A stretch of DNA of 64,000 nucleotides, taken from positions 806,001 to 870,000 of the forward strand of contig NZ_LT629758.1 in NCBI RefSeq assembly GCF_900104725.1, read 5' to 3'. The notes beneath the pieces were generated by a model, which saw only the letters and a list, made by a program, of their open reading frames with translations, searched no databases and was not told the origin of the DNA. The position numbers and the translations under genes are program-made. Below, one piece after another: positions 1 to 8,100 of the stretch. Origin of the DNA: Actinoplanes derwentensis (GTDB taxonomy: Bacteria > Actinomycetota > Actinomycetes > Mycobacteriales > Micromonosporaceae). Positions within the stretch are counted from its first letter, which is position 1; each line of letters starts with the position of its first letter.

Positions 1-40
1 CGATGCGCGCTTCGGCGTGTCGGATATGGACGAACGAGGC

Positions 41-1008
41 CTAGGCCGTGTGTCGTAGATCTTGGGGAAGATCTTGATGTGTCTCGATGTTTATCGAGAC
101 GCTATGAGCGCACGATTTGAACTCACCGACGCCGAGTGGGTTCTGCTCCAGCCGCTGCTGCCGCAGAACCCGCCGCGAGGTCACCGCTGGAACGACCACC
201 GCACCGTCATCTCCGGAATCCTGTTCCGAGAACGCACCGGCGTTCCCTGGCGCGACCTGCCACCCCGGTTCGGGAACTGGCAGACCATCTACCAGCGCAA
301 ACGCCGCTGGGCCCTCGACGGCACCTGGCAGCGCATCGCCGAACGGCTACGCCTGGACGCCGACATCGACGACCCCGAGTGGACGCTGGGCATCGACTCG
401 ACCGTGGTCCGCGCCCACCAACACGCCGCCGGTGCCCGCCACCAGCCCCCGGCCTACCAGTCAAAACTCTGACGGCGACCGGCCCGAGCGCCGAACCCGA
501 AGCCCTGGGCCGTTCCCGAGGCGGGTTCGGGACCAAGCTGCACCTGGCCGCCGACCTGCGCAGCAGGCCCGTCTCCCGATCGTTGACCGCCGGCCAACGC
601 CACGACCGCATCGGCTACGACCAGGTCATGGCCGGCATCCGCATGCCCCGCCGCCGCGGCCGGCCCCGCACCCGACCCGCCCGGCTACTGGCCGACAAGG
701 CGTACTCGGTCGCCGCGATCCGCACCGGACTACGCCGACGCGGCATCGCCGCGACCATCCCCGAACGCCGCGACCAGCGCAAAAACCGCCTCAACCGCGG
801 TTCCCGCGGCGGCCGGCCACCCCGCTTCGACACCGACCGGTACCGGCAGCGCAACACCGTCGAACGCGCCATCTCCAAGCTCAAACAGTTCCGCGCTGTC
901 GCCACCCGGTACGGCAAACGGGCATACATGTACCTGGCCACCGTCGACATCGCCACCATCAAAATCTGGCTCCGCGACCTAACCAAAGATCAACAACACA
1001 CGGCCTAG
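41..1008 (+). mobile_element. IS5-family (IS427-like) insertion sequence, copy 1
   Basis: Complete 968 bp element. The imperfect terminal inverted repeats are about 25 bp: the left end starts CTAGGCCGTGTGTCGTAGAT and the right end, read inward, starts CTAGGCCGTGTGTTGTTGAT. The CTAG at each extremity may be target sequence, which is common in this group. A second copy at 35351-36319 is nearly identical and in the same orientation; the first differs by one missing base just upstream of the transposase start (four G's where copy 2 reads TGAGGG). The element sits at the left edge of the mosaic region. Confidence 0.93.
104..1008 (+). CDS. IS5-family transposase made by -1 frameshifting
   Basis: DDE transposase that moves the surrounding element. 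Two overlapping frames are needed. The first frame, from ATG at 104 to the stop at 470-472, carries the N-terminal DUF4096-type domain (LTDAEWVLLQPLLP, RTGVPWRDLPPRFGNW) and the first catalytic Asp (GIDSTVVRAHQHAAGA). The second, in the -1 frame, carries the DDE core (LLADKAYSVAAIR, then RNTVERAISKLKQF with the catalytic Glu) and ends at the terminal TAG inside the right inverted repeat. The likely slip site is the TCAAAAC run at about 462-468. The fused product would be about 301 aa, normal for this group. The same arrangement in copy 2 argues for programmed frameshifting rather than decay. Confidence 0.88.
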
Positions 1009-1029
1009 TTCAACTACGGAGTTGTCTAA

Positions 1030-1206
1030 TCATACGGGCTCGTTGAGTATTGCGGCGCTGAGAAGGTCAACTAACCACTCGACACTCGCGTTAGGATAGT
1101 CGGTTAGATCACCATTAACCGCCACGAACTTTTCCCAAGCAGCGGCACCAATTCGGTCTCGAATGATCCCCTCAGCCTCTGCTGCCGTTTTAGTTGTTGA
1201 TCCCAT
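1030..1206 (-). CDS. Small hypothetical protein (58 aa)
   Basis: I do not recognise this family. The ATG at 1206 is chosen because GGGGGG lies just upstream on the minus strand (plus-strand CCCCCC at about 1211-1216). The predicted protein is acidic with an amphipathic N-terminal stretch (TAAEAEGIIRDRIGAAAW) and a hydrophobic C-terminal helix (WLVDLLSAAIL). Codon composition is less GC-rich than its neighbours. It ends 22 bp from the right end of the IS element, so its 3' end could have been altered by that insertion. An imperfect hairpin, CAACT-ACGG-AGTTG, lies between the IS and the stop codon. Confidence 0.45.
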   Translation of the reverse strand: MGSTTKTAAEAEGIIRDRIGAAAWEKFVAVNGDLTDYPNASVEWLVDLLSAAILNEPV

Positions 1207-1831
1207 TGAAACCCCCCGTTTTTGGTAGCCAATTTTAACGCGCCATTGGGATACCTCATGTACGAATGGATGGGTTTCGACGTCAATGCCAGCTTGACAT
1301 CGACACCCGAACCACCGCGCGTCGGGGCAGGGTGCGGCGGCGTGCGCCAAGTTGCGGGCAGGCCATCCGGCCTGCCCCTTGACCCCTGACCGCCAGAGTC
1401 GCAGAGGCTCCGAGGCTCAAGGGCGGCCGCTTGCGGCCGTCGCCTGCGACGCGAAGCGCCCTTGACCTTGGAGGGGCGGCCCGGACACACTGCGCGCCGC
1501 CGCACCAGGCACCGACGGCCGCAACCCGCGCTGCGGCCCGGCGCGGCAGCTCGGCCGCGTCGCCCTGGCCGTGCCGGTCGGCTGCCGGCCAAATCCTCCC
1601 CACCACCACACTGCTTATCTCTGTCGTCGCAGCAGCCCGGCTCCGCTCCTGCACGCCAGCCGACGGGCTGCCTGCGGGACCGGGCCAAGCGATAGCGGCG
1701 GCACGGGCACGCGCCCAGGCGGCGGCGTGAGCGGCCCGTTTCGGGCCGCCTTGAGAACGTATAGAAAGTTTGAACAGGTCCGCGAGGCGGCCTAGCTAGG
1801 CTTGGACGGGTTTAGCTGTCACATGTGCGGC
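1207..1831. other. Non-coding stretch, GC-rich with inverted repeats
   Basis: No frame here looks like a real gene. The open frames on both strands are Arg/Ala/Pro-rich low-complexity translations typical of shadow reading in GC-rich DNA. The stretch has several short inverted repeats, for example CAAGGGCG near 1420 pairing with CGCCCTTG near 1459. Confidence 0.5.
1731..1749. terminator. Hairpin GCGGCCCG-TTT-CGGGCCGC
   Basis: Perfect 8 bp GC stem with a 3-base loop between the non-coding stretch and the DUF397 gene. It has no U-tract. It lies downstream of the minus-strand DUF397 gene and could end that transcript. Confidence 0.4.
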
Positions 1832-2053
1832 TTACTTGCGGAATTCGCCGTCTTTGACGCCGCTGACAAAAGCAGTCCACTCCGCCAAAGTGAAAAGCAG
1901 GAATGGGCCGTCAGGATCCTTACTATCCCGGATAGCCCAACCACCATCGGGGGCACTGGCAACCTCGACACAATTCCCACCGGAGCCACCCGAACGGCTG
2001 CTCTTCTTCCACGTCGCTAAACGGCGGTCAAAGCTAGCGGATTCAATGCTCAT
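1832..2053 (-). CDS. DUF397 domain protein
   Basis: A 73 aa protein that is essentially one DUF397 domain. It shows the family signature WKKSSRSGGSGGNCVEVA, then AIRDSKDPDGPFLLFT and EWTAFVSGVKDGEF. DUF397 proteins are small actinobacterial partners encoded next to XRE/DUF5753 regulators and are often used in developmental or stress regulation; the biochemical role is not established. The ATG at 2053 follows GAGGAG and overlaps the stop of the upstream DUF5753 gene by 4 bp, so the pair was translationally coupled. That partner is now broken, so this gene has probably lost its native promoter. Confidence 0.9.
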   Translation of the reverse strand: MSIESASFDRRLATWKKSSRSGGSGGNCVEVASAPDGGWAIRDSKDPDGPFLLFTLAEWTAFVSGVKDGEFRK

Positions 2054-2390
2054 GGCTTAATCTCCTCAGCCGCCGCCACGATTAGATCAAGGGAATCTGC
2101 CGGACCGGCGGCCGTCGACAGCACCGACTCCCATGCGTCTCGATACGTTGCGACTTCACGAGGGTCATCGACATAGAGCGTCGAGCGAGTAGCTCGACGC
2201 TCACGATGTCGCCGTCTTCGGCATCAGCGAAGCGCAAAGTGATGAAGCCGCCCTGAACAGGCATGTAGGCGCCAGACCCGAAGGGGAGCACTTGCACGGT
2301 GGTGTTCGGCCGTCCGGAAGCCTCGGCGATATGCAAGAGCTGCTCGTACATGACATCGGCTCCACCGACCCGTCGGTGGAGGACATCCGT
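2050..2390 (-). pseudogene. Broken XRE/DUF5753 regulator, C-terminal remnant
   Basis: Remnant of a helix-turn-helix regulator whose C-terminal DUF5753 domain survives: VLHRRVGGADVMYEQLLHIA, then RPNTTVQVLPFGSGAYMPV and DGDIVSVELLA. A frameshift near 2185 then moves the reading into the frame giving TLYVDDPREVATYRDAWESV and ending in TGA at 2050-2052, overlapping the DUF397 start. The N-terminal half, including the HTH, is missing. Homology stops abruptly at about 2388-2393, exactly where the truncated integrase gene starts on the other strand. The gene is both truncated and frameshifted. Confidence 0.85.
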
Positions 2391-3473
2391 GATGCCGCGG
2401 GCAAGGAGCACTCCCGGCATTTCCCGCGCAAGGTCGACGCTGAGCGGTGGGAGGCGGCTTCCCGTTCGGCAATCACGCGCGGCGACTGGACGGACCCCGC
2501 TCGGGCCAAGGTGACGGTCGGTATTTGGGCGGCGCAATGGCTGGAAGCCCAGGTGCAGCTCAAGCCGACCACCCGGGCGCGGCATGGCGTCGCGCTCCGG
2601 CGGCAGGTTCTTCCGACCTGGGGCGACATGCCGCTGTCTGCGATCTCGTACGCCGAAGTGTCGGCCTGGGTGCAGCGTCTGACCGCTTCGGGGCTCGCTC
2701 CGGCAACTGTCCGGTACGCGCACCGGGTGTTCTCGATGATCCTGGGTCATGCCGTCCGGGACGGCCGGATCTCCCGGAATCCCGCTGACGGTGTGCGGCT
2801 GCCCCGGGTGCTGCGGGAGGAACCGGTGTTCCTCGACCACGCCCAGGTCGCGGCGCTCGCGGACGCCTGCGAGCCTTACTCGCTGCTGGTGCGGTTCCTG
2901 GCGTACACCGGGCTGCGCTGGGGTGAGATGTCGGCGCTGCGGGTGGGTCGGCTGGATCTGCTGCGGCGGCGGGTCAACGTGGCGGTGGCGTTCAGCGAAG
3001 TCCGTGGGCAACTGATCGAGGGCACTCCGAAGAGTCACCACCGGCGGTCGGTGCCGATTCCCCGGTTCCTCGTCGACGCATTGGCGGCCCACACCAGCGG
3101 CAAGGCCAAGGACGCACTCGTCTTTACCGCGCCGAACGGCGGGCCGCTGCGGAACACGAACTTCCGGCCCCGGTTCTTCGCTCCGGCGGCGGAATCGGTG
3201 GGCCTGACCGGGATCACTCCGCACGACCTGCGACACACGGCGGCGTCCCTCGCCGTGGCGGCCGGCGCGAACGTCAAGGCCGTACAGCGGATGCTCGGTC
3301 ATGCCTCGGCGGCCATGACCCTGGACGTCTACGCGGACCTCTTTGAGGACGACCTGGACCACGTCGCGGAACGCCTCGACCAGGCGGCTCGGCAGGGTGC
3401 GGACCAAATGCGGACCGGCACCTCTCCGGACACCGTCGTCGACCTGTTCAAAAGAAAAACCCCAGGCCGATGA
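2391..3473 (+). CDS. Tyrosine recombinase/integrase, 5'-truncated
   Basis: Phage or ICE-type integrase. The core-binding domain runs from about VGIWAAQWLEAQ to RVFSMILGHAVRDGRISRNP. The catalytic domain is complete: Arg in YTGLRWGEMSALR, Lys in TPKSHHRRS, HxxR in HDLRHTAAS, then MLGHASAAMTLDVYADLF with the late His and nucleophile Tyr. The N-terminal arm-binding domain is nearly all missing: homology begins at DAAGKEHSRHFPRKVDAERW, a stretch normally about 30 residues into these proteins. The frame stays open leftward through antisense DUF5753 DNA (in-frame ATG at 2331), so a chimeric protein of about 380 aa could still be made. The gene lies next to a tRNA-derived attachment fragment, as expected for an integrase. 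Activity is doubtful. Confidence 0.85.
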   Translation, partial: DAAGKEHSRHFPRKVDAERWEAASRSAITRGDWTDPARAKVTVGIWAAQWLEAQVQLKPTTRARHGVALRRQVLPTWGDMPLSAISYAEVSAWVQRLTASGLAPATVRYAHRVFSMILGHAVRDGRISRNPADGVRLPRVLREEPVFLDHAQVAALADACEPYSLLVRFLAYTGLRWGEMSALRVGRLDLLRRRVNVAVAFSEVRGQLIEGTPKSHHRRSVPIPRFLVDALAAHTSGKAKDALVFTAPNGGPLRNTNFRPRFFAPAAESVGLTGITPHDLRHTAASLAVAAGANVKAVQRMLGHASAAMTLDVYADLFEDDLDHVAERLDQAARQGADQMRTGTSPDTVVDLFKRKTPGR

Positions 3474-3484
3474 CCTGGGGTTTC
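3457..3484 (+). terminator. Intrinsic terminator after the integrase
   Basis: Stem AAACCCCAGG paired with CCTGGGGTTT around a 7-base loop, followed by TCTCG. It overlaps the last codons of the integrase and immediately precedes the tRNA-Thr 3' fragment. Confidence 0.8.
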
Positions 3485-3487
3485 TCG

Positions 3488-3523
3488 TGGAGCCGCCTGA
3501 CGGAATCGAACCGTCGACCTACG
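3488..3523 (-). repeat. Attachment-site candidate: 3' end of tRNA-Thr, partial copy
   Basis: On the minus strand this reads as a tRNA 3' portion. It contains the variable loop, the T arm GACGG-TTCGATT-CCGTC and the acceptor strand AGGCGGCT followed by CCA. The anticodon and 5' half are absent. Thirty-four bases (CGTAGGTCGACGG through GGCGGCTC) are identical to the plus-strand fragment at 38035-38080. Its position directly behind an integrase gene makes it a probable att core. It is not a functional tRNA. Confidence 0.82.
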
Positions 3524-3664
3524 CTCCTCGACCATCGCCCTCCCTAGCTTGTCACTAGTCGTCATCAATGACCGTTGACCTGCGCAGACGCGGCTGCCCA
3601 CTGATCAACGTTTGCCGGCGGTCGTCAGCCGTTGGCATGAGTATTCGGGGGGTAAACGGGGGCC
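3513..3664 (+). repeat. Island repeat, copy A
   Basis: Non-coding repeat also found at 16482-16696 and 33814-34028. Shared blocks are CTACGCTCCTCGACCA at its start and TTCGGGGGGTAAACGGGGG at its end. Copy A and copy B also share CTCCCTAGCTTGTCACTAG and ACTGATCAACG. In copy A the 5' block abuts the tRNA-Thr fragment. It is probably the element-side arm of an attachment site. Confidence 0.75.
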
Positions 3665-4154
3665 GGGCGCGGACGACCGGGCCACTGCCGCAGCGAACCG
3701 CGAACCTGGCCAGCGGGGTAACTACGACGTTTTAGGGGTCGACCCGGCCGTACGGGTCGCTGTCGATCCGGTATGCGTCCGCCTGTGCGTCAAACGCTCG
3801 GCCCCGTCTCTGCCCCGCGAGGGCCGCGAAACCGCTCATGCCAGACGAGCAGGAGAAACCCGAACGTCCCGATCCCAGTTAGCCACCAACGCACGAACCC
3901 ATCCTGGCTGGTGCCGACGGGCCCGAACAAACGGCCGGCGGCTCTGACCAGCCCTCGGGTAGCTCGGCCAAACTCGTGATCCCGTGAAGGCGAAGGGTCA
4001 TGCCGAGCCCGTCGGACTTCTGTAACTGAGAAGCGCTTAACCTTCAGACACGAGAGTCGGAGGTCCTCCACGACCCCGTTGAACTGCACTTCGGCGCAGT
4101 TGAGCGCGGTTGACGCCCGTTGAGCGACAGCCCTGTGGCAAATTGCCAGACACG
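3665..4154. other. Intergenic, no convincing gene
   Basis: I see no supported gene. A minus-strand frame at 3790-4089 (99 aa) contains one hydrophobic segment (FVRWWLTGIGTFGFLLLVW), so a small membrane peptide is possible. There is no ribosome binding site or recognisable family, and I do not call it. Confidence 0.35.
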
Positions 4155-4197
4155 AAACGCTGACCTGCCAGGACGACGTGTTGGCAGGTCAGCGTTT
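4155..4197 (-). terminator. Strong hairpin downstream of the biosynthetic operon
   Basis: A perfect 16 bp stem, AAACGCTGACCTGCCA paired with TGGCAGGTCAGCGTTT, encloses an 11-base loop. It lies 166 bp past the stop of the last gene (SDR) of the minus-strand biosynthetic cluster and is well placed to end its transcript. The stem is symmetric, so it may act in both directions. Confidence 0.75.
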
Positions 4198-4362
4198 GGG
4201 CACGCGCTCCCGCATTAGCCTGCCGCACGTGCCGATGCAAGGGCGAGCGAGGTTCAGTTAGAGAGCATGCCAGCAGACCGTCCCGCCGTGCGGACCTGCA
4301 GGAAGAAGACTTTGGCGAGCTCAGCGTGCACGCTGTCCGCCGTTTGAGTTGTCGCTCCCGGG

Positions 4363-5109
4363 TCAGATCCTCTGCCGGGTGGGACGTAGTCGAATGTCGT
4401 CGAGATGCACATGGGCCGGCCGGTCCACCACGAACTCCACCGTCGCGGCCACGTCGTCCGGCACCAGCAGTGGACCACTCTCCTCCGTGACCGCCGCGAA
4501 CCACTGCATGTCATACCCGGCGGCGTCCTGAAAACCGGATCGGACGAATCCGGGCTCGATCAACGTCACCCGTACCCCGTCCCCGCAGACCTCCTGCCGC
4601 AGTGCCTCGACGAGCGAGTGGACGGCAAACTTGGTCGACCCGTAGACCGGGTTGGCCGCCGACACCTGCCGGCCGGCCGTCGATCCGATCACGACGATGT
4701 CCCGCGCAGCCGCCGTCTCGCGCTGGCGGAAGTCCGAGCCGAAGGCGCGCAGCTGCTCCAGCATGGATAGGTAGTTCACCTCGATTATTTCTGCCCAGCG
4801 CAACGGGTCAGACCCGAGGATAGTCCCGGGCAGGCCGCGCCCAGCGGCGAGAACAGCTACCGCGGCCGGGCCCCACTCCCGCTCGGCTGCCTCGAGCAGC
4901 TTCCCGGCGGCCCTCGGCGTAGTCATGTCGGCCGCCACTGGCACGATGGTGCCGGGCCCGCCGGCCGCCTCGGCGACCAGTTGGTCTAGCGCGTCCTTGC
5001 GCCGGGCCGCCGCCACCACCCGCAGACCTCGCCGTGCGAAGCGGGCGGCCGTGGCCCTCCCGATCCCGGACGACGCGCCAGTGACGATCGCTATCCGCTC
5101 CTCATCCAT
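4363..5109 (-). CDS. Short-chain dehydrogenase/reductase
   Basis: Classical SDR of 248 aa, expected to be NAD(P)H-dependent. The Rossmann glycine motif TGASSGIG is at residues 10-17, and the catalytic Ser and YxxxK are in IGSTAGRQVSAANPVYGSTK. ATG at 5109 overlaps the 3' end of the NRPS gene by 8 bp, so the two are translationally coupled. The NRPS ends in a reductive-release domain that yields an aldehyde. This SDR is therefore well placed to reduce that aldehyde to an alcohol or to adjust a side-chain carbonyl. The substrate is inferred from context only. Confidence 0.88.
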   Translation of the reverse strand: MDEERIAIVTGASSGIGRATAARFARRGLRVVAAARRKDALDQLVAEAAGGPGTIVPVAADMTTPRAAGKLLEAAEREWGPAAVAVLAAGRGLPGTILGSDPLRWAEIIEVNYLSMLEQLRAFGSDFRQRETAAARDIVVIGSTAGRQVSAANPVYGSTKFAVHSLVEALRQEVCGDGVRVTLIEPGFVRSGFQDAAGYDMQWFAAVTEESGPLLVPDDVAATVEFVVDRPAHVHLDDIRLRPTRQRI

Positions 5110-8100
5110 ACCGCGGGCCCCTTCTCTCGACGTCGATGTAGCCCCGTTCGATCAGCCCGCCGAAGTACACCCGCAGCCAACGCCCGGTCGGCGCTGGGAA
5201 CCGCACCTGCAGCTCATCCAGCAGCCGGCGGGTCCAGGCGTGGTCGTAACGGACGTTGCGAGCCGGCCGAGCCGCCCAGAAGTGCGCGAGCCGCAGTGCC
5301 TCGTCGCCGGTAGCCAGATACGGCTCGAACAGCGTCGTAAAGTCCGCGGCGCAGTCCGGCTCGATCGCGCAGCCCAGGTCCCGCAGCGCCGCGAAGATGT
5401 CGGAGTAGCTGACCGCGTGCACGATGTCGACATGGAACGTTCCGCTTCTCACGCGTTCGCTGCGGGAGATCTCCAAGACGCCCATGGCCACCATGTCGAC
5501 CGGGCTTAGGGCGACATGGTGGCCATGAGCCTCCGGCACGCGACCGATCGCGACAGCCGCGCGCAGCAGCTGGACCATCCGGTTGTCACCGGCGTTACGC
5601 TGGAATCGCCCAGTGACCGAGTGCCCGGTAACGTTGCCAGTCCGGTAGACGAAACCGGCACCGCCATGCGCGGCGAAGTCGTGTACCAGCCGTTCGGCGT
5701 CGAACTTGCTGCGCTCGTACTCGTTGAGGAACTCCTGCCCGACGTCGAGATCGTGCTCGGTGAAGGCCACCGGACGGTCCCGGCCGCCGCGGCCGCAGAC
5801 CGCGAGAGTCGACAAGTGGTGCAGGTCCTTGGGTTGCCCGGTTCCGGCGAGCCGGATGAGCTCGGCCACCGGCCGCGTATTCTGCCGGGTAAACGTGTCG
5901 CGGTCGCCGAAGAGCCGGGTTTCGGCGGCCAGGTGGTAGATAGCCTCGACTTCACGGCTCAGCCGGCGGTACTGCGAGGCGGTCAGGCCTAGGTCAGGCT
6001 CCGTCAGGTCGGCCGCGAGCACGGTCACCCGGTCGGCGTACGAATCCAGGCCTGGGCCGAGCGCGTACCAGTCGTAGGCCTGCCGCAGCCGCTCGGCCGC
6101 CGGTTGCCCGCCGGCATCTCGGACGAGGCAATAGATCCGCCCGGACGTTCGGGTCAGCAGCAGGTGTAGCAGGTGGGCACCGATGAAGCCGGTGGCACCG
6201 GTGAGCAGCACGGCGCCGTACTCCCGGCGGACCCGGGCGGGGGGCGCCAGGTCGAGCTCCCGCGGCACCTGAGCCAGGAGCCCGACGGTCGACTCGCGCT
6301 CGATGACCAGGCGGGCCGGCCGTTCGCTGCTGCCGGACACCTCCAGCAGCAGCGCGCGGGTCGTCCCGGCCAGCCGGCGCATCTCGTCGTCCGAGTGCCG
6401 CCGCGAGCTGTAGGACTGCTCGACCACTAGATGACCGTCGTGCAGCCGGGAGGTGAGCTTGAGATCATACGTGCGGTCGTTGGCCGGCCCGCGCACCGGA
6501 CCGATTGGATACCGCGACAGCCGCGGGCGCAGCGGATCGTCGTAGGGCAGCGTGAACGCGCCGAGGTGGTTGAAGCACACGGCGGCCCGACGCGGACGCC
6601 GGTGCAGAGCATAGGCCACCCCCAGATTCGGCACGCCGTCCAGCGCCGCCGCGGCCGACTTCACCGCGGCCCGCGGGTCGTCGGCCACCACGTCGACCCG
6701 GACCGGGAACGTCGAGGTGAGCCAGCCGACCAGCAGTGAGACATCGATCCGGTCGTCGAACGAGATCCGGCCGTGGCTCTCCACGTCGATGACCATCTCG
6801 TGCTGGCCGCCGCAGACGGCCAGCGCGTGGGCGAACGCGCCGAGCAGCGCGACGTGGGCCGTGGTCCCGGACGCGGCGGCTGCTCGGGTCAGCGCGTCGG
6901 TCTCGGCCCGGGACATCGCCCACCAGACCGCGGACGCGTCTCGTTCGAGATTATCGTCGCCGGCAGTGACGGCAGCGCGCGACCGTTCGACACCCTTCCA
7001 GGCGGTGAGGTCGGCCCACAGGTCGGGCGCATGCTCGTGCAGATGGGCGGCCCACGTGCCCATGTCGACCCCCACCGGCCCGGTCGCCGGCCCCGTGCCG
7101 GCGAGCCGCGCCCGATATCCGCGGCAGATATCGTCGACCATGATGCGCCAGGAGACGGCGTCGACGCAGAGGTGGTGGCCGATCAGCAGCAGGTGGGCGG
7201 TCCGGTCGCCACGGAACAGATGCGCCTTGAAGACGCTGCCGTCGGCCAGCCGCAGTTCGTCCTGCCGGGCGGCGGCGGTGGCCCGGATATGCGCTGTCGT
7301 CGCGTCGTCCTCGTCTGGCAGCGCCGACTCGGTCAGCTCGAACGACGGCGCTACCTCGACCCGTTCGGGCTGTGGTGTGACCCGGAACGCGGTGCGCAGC
7401 ATGGGATGCCGCTCGACCGTGTCCCGGATCGCGGCGGCCAGCTCCGCCGGACGGACCTCGGGGGCGATGTCGAGCAGGATCGCCTGGTTCCAGCGGTCGG
7501 GCTGAGCGAACCGCTGCGCAAAGAACCATTGCTGGGCGGGGGAGAGCACGGTCCCGGAGACCGCTGGGCCGTGCAGAGCGGCGTCGGTCTCACCGTCGGC
7601 CGTTATGGCCATCTCGGCCGCAAGTGCGGCCGGGGTCGCGTTCCCGAAGAAGACCGAGGCGCTGACTCGGTACCCGAGATTCTGCAGGTCGCCGATCACC
7701 TGGATGGCGTCGAGGGAACTGCCGCCGATCGCGCTGAAGTCGTCGTCATTGCCGAAGGCGTCGTGGCCGAGGTACCGCCGCCAGACCGCGCGGACGTCGG
7801 CCAGCACCGGATCGCCGTTGTTGCGCTCGCTTGTCTCCGGCGCGGCCAGGCGCTCCTCGACAAGACGGCGGACCGCGTTGGCGTCGGTCTTGCCGTTGGC
7901 AGTGCGAGGGAACTCGGCGAGTATCTCGATGCGATCGGGGATCATATAGGGCGGTAGCAGGACGGCCAGCGCGCCGCGCTGGTCGTCGCGGCCGAAGGCC
8001 AGATCGGCCACGGTCACGGCGGCGACCAGCATCGGGCGACGGCGTTCCAGGCGGAAGGCGATCGCGCCAGTCACGCCGGGCAGTTGGCGTAGACCGGCCT

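Noticed and set aside
1431..1795. Overlapping Ala/Arg/Pro-rich frames on both strands near 1.1-1.8 kb
   Set aside because: Low-complexity translation, no ribosome sites, no family signatures and mutually overlapping. Best explained as GC-rich non-coding DNA.
3457..3540. CRISPR-like or direct repeat array near the integrase
   Set aside because: The repeats here are a terminator stem and a tRNA arm. No spaced repeat units were found here or elsewhere in the window.
3790..4089. Possible 99 aa minus-strand membrane protein
   Set aside because: Only one hydrophobic segment, no ribosome binding site and poor coding quality outside it.
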